From: Pelargonium nanum
Taxonomy: Eukaryota; Streptophyta; Magnoliopsida; Geraniales; Geraniaceae
Assembly (NCBI GenBank): GCA_036897485.1
Contig: JAYMTF010000160.1
Coordinates: 1-48,377 of the forward strand
Direction of reading: 5' to 3'
DNA length: 48,377 nucleotides
How positions within the stretch are numbered: position 1 is the stretch's first letter; every line of letters begins with the position of its first letter. Position numbers and translations under genes: made by a program. The notes under the pieces were generated by a model. It worked only from the letters and a program-made list of their open reading frames with translations. It was not told the origin of the DNA and ran no database searches. Below are positions 20,720 through 32,100 of the stretch, in pieces.

Positions 20720-22389
20720 TGATGATGAAAGGTCAGTCAACAGATGTCAAAAAAATTAGGTTGTAATTTCCTTTTCTTTTGTTTATTCAGCTGATAAATT
20801 GGCTTCTTTGGGTGATGCTAAAATGTTATATTGTTTCTTACAAAGATATAGAAAAGTAATTCAATCAATGGTAGCTTATGTGTTGTAATTCATACCGTCC
20901 CGAAAAAAAGAAAAAAAAAAGAGAGAGGAAGAAGACTGATTCCATTACTCTCTCTCTCAACTAGCTTTAATGTTTACATGAATGTATGTTGTGTTTTGCT
21001 TCTCCCTTGAAACAAAATGTTTAATGCGTTAGGTTCACACAACCATGAGCCTTCATATTCCTTTTCTAAGGACTCTGATTTTGAAGCATTGATTTTTACT
21101 GTGATTTGGAGCAATTAGGCAAACTTTTTTAGCTTCACCTATTAAATACTAGTGTGATTTAAGATGGGAGGGAATAGAGTTTTGTAAAATGTCATCTACA
21201 GGACATTAGATTTCCAGGGGTTAATCACATATATGTTCAGCCGTGCAGGATGTCTGAATGTTTCATAACGGGTTGACAGATATGTTTCCAATGTGTTCCA
21301 AAGTTCGTGGAATGCTGTTACCTGAAGGTTGTTGCAAGTGCTTCATTGACCCTGGAGTTCTTTTTTGTTTCCTTTTATCGAAAAGGAGTAGGTAGATTGG
21401 AGGAAAACACGGTAGATCTACAGAAACAACCTCTAAAATCAACAAAACAGAATGAGTGTACCCTAACTAGATTAGATTAGATTAGGTTTGTGTAGTGAAG
21501 TGAAACTCTGAGTCGCAAACCAGATGGACTAGTGTATCTATGATATATATGTGCCGATTTAGCTCATTTTTCTGTCAAGTATTATCAGCTTTTGGTGCCT
21601 TTAAGATTCATTTTGTGCATGTTAATGAACAAATATGCTTCTTTAATAATACCCTATGCCAGAGCCAATGAAGTATGTACATTCAGGCCGGTGCATCGCA
21701 TTCGCGTGCATGTGCTATTTTTGGAGTCTTAGTTGAATGTGTAACTCAAACGAAGGCAAAGGCTGTGAAGAGTTTTTCACATAAAACAACAAACTCATGC
21801 AATATACCCTCTTGTTCGATCACTGTCTCATTTTGATCTTGTAGAGACGTGTTGTTATCTGATAAAAATTTCGTTTGGGATCAAAGAAAGAACACAAAGT
21901 TCAGCAAAACAACATTGTTTTTTTTTTCTTTTTTGCGTCAATTCTAGCTTCTTGCCTCTTGAAAATACCACAATTGGGTTTTGTTAGATTTTTACTCCAA
22001 AAATTGGCCTTGATGGAAAAATAGATGGTTCAAACGCTACACACCTGATTTCATCATCGGACAACAAGTGTCCCTTTAGCTTTCAGCGATGAAAACAACT
22101 TTCAAAGGAAGGTTAAACGGTCGTAAACTCGTAATCATCGCATGTTTCAAAACTCATCAACGGACTATCTTATATTATCAACCAAACTGTAAATCATAAA
22201 ATTTAACGAAAAATCACTAATTTTGTTAACTTTTGAAAGTGCCCCTGTATTATTTATTATTCTCTAAAATGAAATAATTGGGCAGTTGAGCAGCGTCACC
22301 CATTTTATCTAGAAACCAAAACAGAGACCGAGAGCTTCTCAGAACCACCAAAGCTCAGAGCTCAGCTTTGTAGAAGGAAAAAGAAGATA
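20720..22389. other. Intergenic: ABHD17-like 3' UTR and PPR promoter
   Basis: About 1.67 kb. The left part contains the 3' UTR and an A/AG-rich low-complexity run at about 20900-20930. A short GATTA repeat is at about 21465-21486. The last 100 bases before 22390 are a GC-richer leader for the PPR gene. No additional coding frame is convincing. Confidence 0.4.
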
Positions 22390-24321
22390 ATGGATATCTT
22401 AACCTCCGCTCTTGCTTCAAGGTTCGTCCCTCCTTCGACTGCGTCATCTATTTTTCTTGATTTTCCCAATCCTAGTGTTTTCTCAAGAGCGAGGAGGCTT
22501 TGTTCTCATTCTCGATTCGCTGTTAAGCGACCCAAGTCAGTGTCTCCAACTTTCTGTTCCGACAATAGGTCCTTGAACATGGAGGCTGAGGTTGCCGTTA
22601 ATTTGTTTCATGAAAAAATCCGTACTAGTTCAAGACCTGACGTTAATGAATTAAGCAATATTTTGGGGTTAATTGCCAGACAGAAACATTACTCCAAGGT
22701 CGTCTCTTTGTATGACCTAATGCGTCATTTTGAAATTCCACCCAATATCTATACTATGAACATTGTGATTAACTGTTTGTGCAAGTTGAGGAATGTTGAT
22801 GCTGCTATGGGGTTGTTGAGAGAGATGAAAGAGGGAATTTGCAAGCCCGATGTGTGTACTTATACTACACTGATACACGGGCTTTGCAAAGCGAAAAGCA
22901 CGGATGTTGCTGTTGAGTTGCTTCGGGATATGAAGGAGCGGGGTTGCGAGCCGGATGTGGTTACTTATAATACGTTGATAGACGGGCTTTGCAAAACGGG
23001 AAACGCCATTGCCGCCACTGAGTTGGTGAAGGAGATGGAGGAGTCGGGTTGCAACCCTGATATAATTACTTATAATACGTTGATGGACGGGCTTTGCAAA
23101 ACGGGGAGCTTTGATGTTGCTGTTGGGTTGCTGAGGGAGATGGGGAAGGGAAGTTGCAAGCCAAATGTAGTCACTTATAATATAGTGATTGATGGGCTTT
23201 GTGAAAGGAAGAACGTTATTGCGGCTGCTGAGTTGGTGGAGAAGATGGCGGAGGCGGGTTGCCAGCCTGATGTGGTTACTTATAATATCATTATAGGTGG
23301 GCTTTGCAAAACGGGAAATACCACTGCTGCGGTTGAGTTGCTGTGGAAAATGGAAGAGTTTGGTTGCAAGCCTAACACGATTTCTTTCGGTACACTTATT
23401 GATTGGCTCTGCAGAGCGGGAAACACTGATGCTGCTGTTGCGCTTTTAAGGAGGATGGGAGAGGCAAATTGCAAGCCAGACGTAGTAGCTTATAGTATAT
23501 TGATAGATGGGATCTCTGCAACGGGAGACACTGCTCGTGCTCTTGAGCTTTTAAGGGAGATGCAAGAGGCAGGGTGCAAGCCTAATGTTGTTACTTATAC
23601 TTCATTGGTAGATGGGCTTTGCAAAACGGGAAACATTGTTGCTGCTGCTGAGTTGCTAAGGGAGATGGAAGAGGTCGGTTGCAAGCCAAATGTAATTACT
23701 TATAATGCTTTCATAGGCGGGCTTTGCAAAACGGGAAACATTGATGCTGCTGCTGAGTTGGTAAAGAAGATGGAAATGGGAGAGGCTGGTTTTAAGCCTA
23801 CAATTGTTACTTACAATACGTTGATCGGTGGGATGTGTAAAATGAAAAATACAACTGCTGCTATTAAGCTGCTGAGGACGATGGGAGGGAAGAGATGTCT
23901 GCCTACTGTTGTAACATATGCCATCGTCATAGATAGCCTTTTGAAGGAAGGACTAAGAAATGAGGCTTTGAAAATCTTCGCGGAGATGACAAGGAAAGGC
24001 ATACAACCAAGTATCCAAACTTACAACGCTTTGATGTACGGTATATCCGAATTGAAAGAAGCTACGGAATTGCTGCAAGAAATGATGCAAAATAATGTGA
24101 ATCCAAATGTCCAAACCTTTAACATTTTACTGAATCTAGTGTGTAAAGAGAAGCATTTTGATGAAGCCCTGGAGATACTTGTGTTTATGGAAGAGAGGGG
24201 TTGTCCCCCAAATTGCAAGTCTTTCCGTATAATCATCAAAGCATTACTGGAAAATAATGAGACTCATAAAGCAAAGAAGCTTGCTCAAGAGATGATTGAT
24301 AGAGGTCTAGCAAAACGGTAG
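22390..24321 (+). CDS. Intronless P-class pentatricopeptide repeat (PPR) protein
   Basis: A single exon of 643 aa. The Ser/Arg-rich, acid-poor N-terminus (about residues 1-55) is a likely plastid or mitochondrial transit peptide. From about residue 85 to the end there are about 16 tandem P-type repeats of 35 residues, the consensus being V-V-T-Y-N-T-L-I-D-G-L-C-K. There is no E, DYW or SMR domain, so it belongs to the P class, which binds organelle RNA to stabilise, process or help translate it. Repeat 11 is 37 residues (insertion near KKMEMGEAG) and repeat 14 is 33 residues. Neighbouring central repeats share long near-identical DNA stretches (for example GGGCTTTGCAAAACGGGAAA recurs), evidence of recent internal expansion or conversion. 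The intronless form is usual for the family. The target is unknown. Confidence 0.93.
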   Translation: MDILTSALASRFVPPSTASSIFLDFPNPSVFSRARRLCSHSRFAVKRPKSVSPTFCSDNRSLNMEAEVAVNLFHEKIRTSSRPDVNELSNILGLIARQKHYSKVVSLYDLMRHFEIPPNIYTMNIVINCLCKLRNVDAAMGLLREMKEGICKPDVCTYTTLIHGLCKAKSTDVAVELLRDMKERGCEPDVVTYNTLIDGLCKTGNAIAATELVKEMEESGCNPDIITYNTLMDGLCKTGSFDVAVGLLREMGKGSCKPNVVTYNIVIDGLCERKNVIAAAELVEKMAEAGCQPDVVTYNIIIGGLCKTGNTTAAVELLWKMEEFGCKPNTISFGTLIDWLCRAGNTDAAVALLRRMGEANCKPDVVAYSILIDGISATGDTARALELLREMQEAGCKPNVVTYTSLVDGLCKTGNIVAAAELLREMEEVGCKPNVITYNAFIGGLCKTGNIDAAAELVKKMEMGEAGFKPTIVTYNTLIGGMCKMKNTTAAIKLLRTMGGKRCLPTVVTYAIVIDSLLKEGLRNEALKIFAEMTRKGIQPSIQTYNALMYGISELKEATELLQEMMQNNVNPNVQTFNILLNLVCKEKHFDEALEILVFMEERGCPPNCKSFRIIIKALLENNETHKAKKLAQEMIDRGLAKR

Positions 24322-25344
24322 TATAAGGTGAGTTTTATCATCTTGTAAAATTACTGTGATATCATAGACTTTTGACTTTGACAAAGTTAGAAAAGGCTAG
24401 AAGTTTGTAAACATGTGGAGAAAAATGGCAAGTTACTATTGTAGTTTTGTTTGAGTTTTTTTTTTTTATCGGCAAGCGGTACTTTGTTCGAATAATAGGG
24501 AGAACAAAGTACAAGAGACCCTATATGTGGAGAAAAAGCTAGTTCATACATTGGTTTTTCAATGACATTGGATGTCTGGATTATTATATGTAAAAAGTTC
24601 TTTTACTTTTCTTTTATCTCAAGTTTTGGTGATTGAGAATTTTCTTGTTTTTTTTACGCTTGCTTATCAAAAAAAATTCCTTGTTTTGTTGCTGTTGATG
24701 AACTAGAGTTCGTGAGATACATGAACATAGAATGAGAGCATTTGGAGAAGAAGATGAATAATATATTGGTAAAAAGGTAAAAATTGGGAAATATGAGGGT
24801 ATTTTGTGAGTAATTTTGTTTAAATGGTCATGTGAAAACATGGATTATTATTTTGTAATTTTATGTTAAGTTATATGGATGGCAGACGGAGCGAAAATAT
24901 TGTATCACGATTAGAATATTACAAAACAAATGTACGTTGTGTTGTTTGGGACTGTGTTGTTTGGGACGAGAAGCGGACCAACAAGTGTCATTCCCTCTTT
25001 GATTTGTTACCGGTTATAGAGTCTAAGTGGTTCTAATTGAATACCGCTACAAAAAAATTCACACAACCTAATGATTCTTAATCATATCATAAATACTTTA
25101 TTTGTAGATTCATTCATGCAAAATGGTGATCAAACACAATTTATTCATTAAGAAGCTAGAATCAATTAAGAATTGAAACCGTAAAACACCAATAATGCAA
25201 CAAAAATCATTCATTTAATAGATAAACTACTGCGATATGCCGACAATGAAAATAGTTCGCTACTATCAAAGATAACAAACTAACGTAAATTCACACAATT
25301 GAAAATTTGAAATCATATTCAATATTCAGTAATTCCAAAGCACA
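24322..25344. other. Intergenic: PPR 3' flank, AT-rich
   Basis: About 1 kb, with poly-T runs at 24456 and 24648 and a perfect 11-bp inverted repeat (24479-24489 and 24502-24512). A GTGTTGTTTGGGAC phrase occurs twice near 24935-24967. No gene is seen. Confidence 0.4.
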
Positions 25345-25475
25345 TACAAAAAAAAAAGACAACCAAATAAATTAACAAATATGGAGATCGAACCCCAATT
25401 CTTAAGTTCAGGTGAGACGGGTTATAGTCGCTCTGTTCCCGTTCCAATTACTCGACCAATACTCGAAAAAACAAA
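25345..25475 (-). mobile_element. tRNA-derived SINE-like relic
   Basis: Read on the minus strand, TGGTCGAGTAATTGG (25458-25444) resembles a pol III A box of the tRNA-Ser/Leu kind. GGTTCGATCTCC (25394-25383) resembles a B box about 50 bases further on. The unit ends in a T run (25357-25347). A and B boxes at this spacing plus a homopolymer end are the SINE layout. The family cannot be named. Confidence 0.45.
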
Positions 25476-26100
25476 TATTTGTCCCATGCCACGATCGGGG
25501 CAAAGGCATCGGGTTCAGGCCAAATTGCAATCCTACCCTTGCAGTAAATAATTAATCAGACTTCTTTGAAGGAATATATTGGGGCCGTCTTCGATTTAAG
25601 ACTACCTTTGATTATCAAAGTTTTCATTTAAACTCTGAAAATTGAGACATTTCAGATGAATCCCGAGTACACATGGCAACTCCACAATAATTGATCTATT
25701 TATGAATTTTCATGTTTGAGATTAAATGTCGTGACATATATTTACCGACTTGACTTAAATAAAAATAATTTAGTTCATATTTTCGTAGTACTATTAGTGA
25801 CAACTAAACTGATGTTTAGGTTAGTGTATCGATTTTAAGAAGGTCATGTATATCATATTTTCTTATTTCACACCAATAATTGTATGCTTTTCGTTGAAAT
25901 TGACCACTTTCAGTGAAAAAAGAAGAAGCTACTTTACTAGGCGGATTCGATGCTTAACGATCTTCTCTCTTGATTTCCGATGCCAGGTAAGCATATCGGA
26001 CACTCCCAATCCCAAATCCCAATCCTTGGTCTTCAAAACCTTGACTTGAAGTGAATGGAAGCTGAAATTGGAGCAGAGTCGTCGTCGTAGCTTGTTCACG

Positions 26101-29100
26101 ATGAAGGCTGGAAGCGCTGCGAAGCTCATCGTCGACGCCTTGCTTCAACGTTTTCTTCCCCTCGCCCGCCGCCGCATCGAAACCGCCCAAGCTCAGGTCA
26201 ATTTCTCTCTTTACCCACCATTCCTATTTATGATTTTGCACTTTTAGGTTTAGTTCCGTGCTAATTTGTTTGTGTAGATATTGTATTGGCAGAGCACTAG
26301 ATTTTGGATTTAAAAATTTGATTTTTCTTCGTCTAATCTATGAAGCTCCTGTTTTGCCAGCACCCTTGATTTTTCCGTTATTAGCCTAGATTTTGGATTT
26401 TGGAATGGAAATGATGTGTGGTTGGCATGTTGAAGTGAAGAATGATGATAATTGTGACGCCAATTTCATGTCTCTAGACTTCGTGGAGTGGTGATTGAAA
26501 TTATGTGTGCTTTGTGGTGTGATGCTTGTTGGCCATATATGATCTTTGTGGTGGCATACTATAGAGTTCTATTGTGGGAGTGAATTTTCAATTTTCATTT
26601 TGAAGTTAATACAACGTTGTGTCAGTTGTGGTATAAATTGTTATGGGTAGATTCTGTTTGCTTCATGTAGTGATGTGTATTTGTGATAAGCAAATTGTGT
26701 ACTTATTCTGTATTGTAACTTGTAACAAGTAGCTCATACGTAATTTACGCCTGGTCTTAACTTAGCAATGCTTTCTGTTGATATATTTCCAAGCAAATCA
26801 AGGTTTTTGCCAACCACTTTAAGTATGAAAAATTGATCTTCACTGATCTGATGTTTTTCATGTTTCTTCTTGTTTCGTGGTAATTTGTAGGATGGGCAAT
26901 ACCTGCGGCCATCTGACCCTGCCTATGAGCAAGTTCTGGATTCCTTAGCTATGGTTGCACGACATACACCTGTACCTCTCTTGGAAGCCCTTCTTCGATG
27001 GAGAGAAAGGTGAGCCATTAGTTGTTTTGAATTCTTTTGGAACTATAATACAATGTTTCTTAAATATCTTGAATACCTTTTAGGTTTACTAACATCATTT
27101 TTGTTACCTATGCGATACTGATTCTAATGCTGTTCCATACAAATAATACCTAGATGTAGCATTTCAGACTCCGTTTCACACAAGACCCATCCGCTGGTTT
27201 TTGTTGTGTCTTTACAAAGATGAAAATAAATGTCCACTTTCTCATTTTTGTATAGATGAAGGATTAGTTTAATCCCTTTATGCCCCATTTTACTCTTGTT
27301 TTCACAAACTCTAGGTATGCTAACTAACTTAAATTAAGGATATTGTTGGTATTCATACATAACTAACTCCCTATAAAGAAAGTAAACAGTTATTTTGGGA
27401 TGGCGGGAGTATACTTTTTTTGGTGATTTTTTTTTGTAATGTATATTTTATCCTTTTGCTGCAGTGAATCTCCAAAGGGTGCAAATGATGCATCTACCTT
27501 CCAAAGAAAGGTCTGTACTGCATCTGTAGAATTCTAATTCCTATTAGCAAGCTCACGGTTTTTCAACCTTTATGGCACATTTATGACAAATATTTGCTGT
27601 AGCCGTAATGTAGTGGAAATTTGATTACTAATGATCATTATCATCATTGGGGTATTTTAATAAAAAAGTCTAGAGGTTTTGATCTATAACCTTCTTCATA
27701 TTCGTCAATTTAATGAATTTCTTTCTTTATTCGTTGTCTTTGTGTGTTTTGAGATCACCTTTATCGTCAACTCACACTCTTAGGCTTTAGTGGTTATAGT
27801 TGAGTATTAGGAATGCTTCTAATATACTTTTAAGCTTTAGTGGTTTGGGATGATATGTACATACTCTTAATTGGGGAAACATAAATAATTATTTGCAATT
27901 TTGTATGCTGAATACTACTTTGAAGTTGGGCTCAGCTTGCGGTGGAGTGCATTTTTTGCTCAGCATGTATTCGCTTTGTGGAGTGCTGTCCACAAGAGGG
28001 GCTTACTGGTAAGTTCTTACATTCTTATCTTTGTTTTTTTCTCTCTTGTATCCAACTAAAATGAGTTTGTGCCTATTGCAGAGAAGCTTTGGTCTGGCCT
28101 TGAAAATTTTGTTTTTGACTGGCTGATTAATGCTGATAGGTAAGCTTCTATTTAAGAGTTTCAATTCTTTTTAATTCTAAAATTAAATTATTATTCTACT
28201 GTAACTCTGTAAGTATAATTTGCATTTATTAAATAACAAAATCATTTACGTTAAACAACCTCTGTTATATATCAATCCCTGGAGGTTTGGGCTAATTCTA
28301 TATGTACTTCATTCAAATGCAAATATCGGGATTTAATTACTCAAAAAAGCAAGTAAAAGCTCTACCGGCAATTTGTACATAGAAGAATTGATGTTTTCAT
28401 GAAGTATATTGTCAAGGAACTGGTACTCATTTGCTCTATCACATGCTTTCCATGTATATAGAAAGTCTCATCTTGTGTACTTTCTCTCCATGGAATGCTC
28501 TTTCTTCATCTAAGTTTTGTTTTATGTTTATTATTTTTATGCTCTTTAAGGAGGAAATAGAACTGTTCGTGTGTATGTTTGGGGGAGGAGGTCTTGTGAT
28601 TTTGATTTATATCTTGGTTCTTCAAAATTAATTTTTATATGAGCATTATGGAAGAATTCTTGATTCCTATGGTTTTTCTTCACAATTGACATGTATATTT
28701 TGTATTGTAACTGAGAAGTCTTGGCATGACATCTTATGGCGAACAATGCCCAGGGTTGACATTCTTAGAAGATTATTGATGCTATGTGTTTTATGTGTCA
28801 GTTTCAATACTTGGTTAGTTCTATTGTGCCCAACCATGTAGTGTAGAGACTAACAAACTAGATTGTATTGCTCAAAACATGGTGAACACGTTTATCATAA
28901 CTTCTGTGAAGTACAACCATCTAAGTATTGTTTTTGAAAGCTTACAGCATCCAATATCTCATTTGACATGATATATTAATAATAATAATAATAATAGTAA
29001 TAGTAATAATATTGCAGGGTTGTTAGCCAGGTTGAATATCCCTCTTTGGTTGATTTGCGGGGGCTCCTTCTGGACCTAGTTGCTCAACTCTTAGGTGCCT

Positions 29101-32100
29101 TATCTCGGATCAGGTAATCAATTTTTCATCCAATGATACTTGAACTTGATGGTGGTGATTGGAATAAATCTAAAACTACAACAACTTATCAATTTCATTT
29201 TAGTCATTTCTCAATGACCTGTCATTGCTCAACTCTATATTTGTCAAGGATTGGTTATGTGGCTTGTGACTACTTATTTTACTGTGTCTAGTTCGTTCTG
29301 GCACATGGAAAGAACAATTCCATGTAAATAATTATCCTCTGAACTTCAGTTGATCAACCTTTTGTTTCACAGGTTTAGCTCTGTTACCGAGCGCTTTTTT
29401 ATGGAACTTAATTCTCGCCGGATCGATACTAGTGTTGCTCGGAGTGAAACACTCAGCATCATTAATGGGATGCGCTATCTGAAACTTGGGGTTAGTTTAA
29501 GATTCAGTTCTTCTTCTATAGAGCTAAATGGTATCAAGATGAGAGTATAACATTTAGATAAATGTCAGGTTAATACTGAGGGTGGACTTAATGCGTCTGC
29601 CTCCTTTGTGGCAAAAGGAAACCCTCTTAACCGTGCTCCACATAAGCGCAAAAGTGAACTTCACCATGCACTTTGCAATATGCTTTCAAACATCTTAGCA
29701 CCACTTGCAGATGGTGGTAAAAGTCATTGGCCTCCTTCAGGTGTAGACCAAGCACTTCTTTTGTGGTATGAAGCTGTGGGGCGAATAAGAAATCAGCTCA
29801 TGCAATGGATGGACAAACAGAGCAAACATATTGCTGTAAGTTGACAATTTGGTCATTTTGTAAGCTGAAAAGTGAAACTCTTACTTTATCATAAAAGATG
29901 TATCTCTCATCATAAGCTCCTAGGTGTGTTATTTTTTTTTTTAAAATTGAGTTCAATAGAGAATTCAAATAAAGGAAAACCCAACCTTTCATTAGATGAA
30001 ATGCCTTTTTTCCCCTTGTTTGAAATGATTATTACGCAGTATATTTCTATATTTGTTGATAATTGATGGCTGATCTTTTTATATTTGTAGTCTCCTGCTG
30101 TCCTTGCAGAACTAATATTTCTGATTGAAGGTTTTCCTTCCTTTTTTTTTTTAATCTTTATCGTGGTGTTTCTCTTACCACTTAAAGCTTCTTTTTAAGT
30201 TGTATCCTGCTGTTCATGCTGATTGTTTTAAAGCTTCTTTTTATTCTTCTGAAAATTAGTGGCTGAGATATTGTTTAGTCATCAGTTCTCTAGATTGGCG
30301 GTTCTATTGTTCATCCGCATTTATTTATTTTGTTTCTGTAATCAGTGTGGTTATTAGTTTACGCTTTCTTTATTACTTTTATCTTTATATTTTAAAAATG
30401 AGTGCAGGTGATGCGTCAATAATTTTTCTTCACTTTGAACCGATTGGAGAACGAATATCCATGTGGAGTACTATGTTGTCTGATGCACTCTTTTCACTAA
30501 TAACTTAATTTGTTGCGATTGGTCTGATGAAGGTTTTTTTTTTTGCTAGAAAATTGAATTTTTTAATTCCAATTAATTTGTTGCGATTTTTTGGTTTGGT
30601 TTGTATTTTGAGCTATGAGGTGCATGCTCGATTTTTTAATCTCAAAGTGATAAAAAGAAAAAGAAAGGAAGTTTCCAAGGGGACTCCGCATCATGCTCAA
30701 CTTGTTAATTTGTATCCTATTGGGCGGGGTGGGAGGGATTTTGGGAATGAGGGAAAACTATCACCTACCAATGTCTTTCAACTTATATTTGTAATTCTTT
30801 CAAACATATACTCTTGATTCCCTTCCCCACTCCGAGTCCCTGGGTAAGCCCCATCCACGTGCTTATGTTTTTGTCCATTATCTCATGAACACAATTTATT
30901 GCCAGGTTGGCTACCCTTTGGTGACTCTTCTTCTCTGTCTTGGCGATCCTCAAATATTCCACCACAATTTGAGCCCCCACATGGAGCAACTGTACAAGCT
31001 TCTAAGAGTAAGTTCATTAATTTACCGTTTAGCCTTTTGGACTAGCAATGACTGGAAATGGTCAAATATCCATAGACTCCCCTCATGGTTCTTTTATGTT
31101 TTACCTTGCTTGGATAGTATGTAATTTGTTTCTTACTCCACGTGATTATTACCTTGTATAATTGGTTGGATCTTGTAGGACAAGAATCATCGTTTCATGG
31201 CGCTGGATTGCCTTCATCGAGTTTTGAGGTTTTACTTGAGTGTTCATGCAGCAAACCAGGCGCCAAATCGTATATGGGATTGCTTGGACAGTGTTACTGC
31301 TCAACTCCTAACCGTTCTGAGGAAAGGAATGCTTACCCAGGACGTCCAACATGATAAACTTGTTGAGTTTTGTGTGACTATAGCCGGACATAATCTTGAT
31401 TTTGCCATGAACCACATGATATTAGAATTGTTGAAGCAAGACAGTCCAAGTGAAGCAAAGGTTATTGGCCTTCGCGCTTTACTTGCCATTGTCATGTCAC
31501 CTTCAAGCCAGCATGTCGGCCTGGAAATATTTAAAGGTGGTATTTGACTGGTCAATGAAACATGAATATTTAATCTGCAAGATTGTCACTGTATTACTAA
31601 ATGACATTTTTTATGAACTTATTACTAAATGGCATTTTTTAATCTGTCGGCTAAGCAGGTCATGATATTGGTCATTACATTCCAAAAGTGAAGGCTGCAA
31701 TTGAATCAATTCTAAGGGCATGTCACAGGCACTATTGTCAAGCACTTCTGACTTCTTCAAGAACCAATATAGGTAATTTCTAAAAAATAATGTTTATGTT
31801 GTATGATCCAAGTGGCTTATTTCTAGTATATCCTTACATGGCATGATTGGAATGGCTAATGATGGGATTCTTTATTTTCCCTTTGAGTGATCAGTTTTTT
31901 ATATTATATACATACAAAATCCTATTGCTGATTAAGATGAAAGTCAGAGGTTTTGGGTTGTGTTCATGAGAGAGCAATGGTTTTGGAAATCTTGAAGACC
32001 TTGATACTTTTTCCTTCTTTTTTGTGTATTGGAAGAGGAATCAAACCAGAATGCTTCTTTTATTGCAATTTTTCTTTTTCCTTTGTGAATGCCCAAACGC

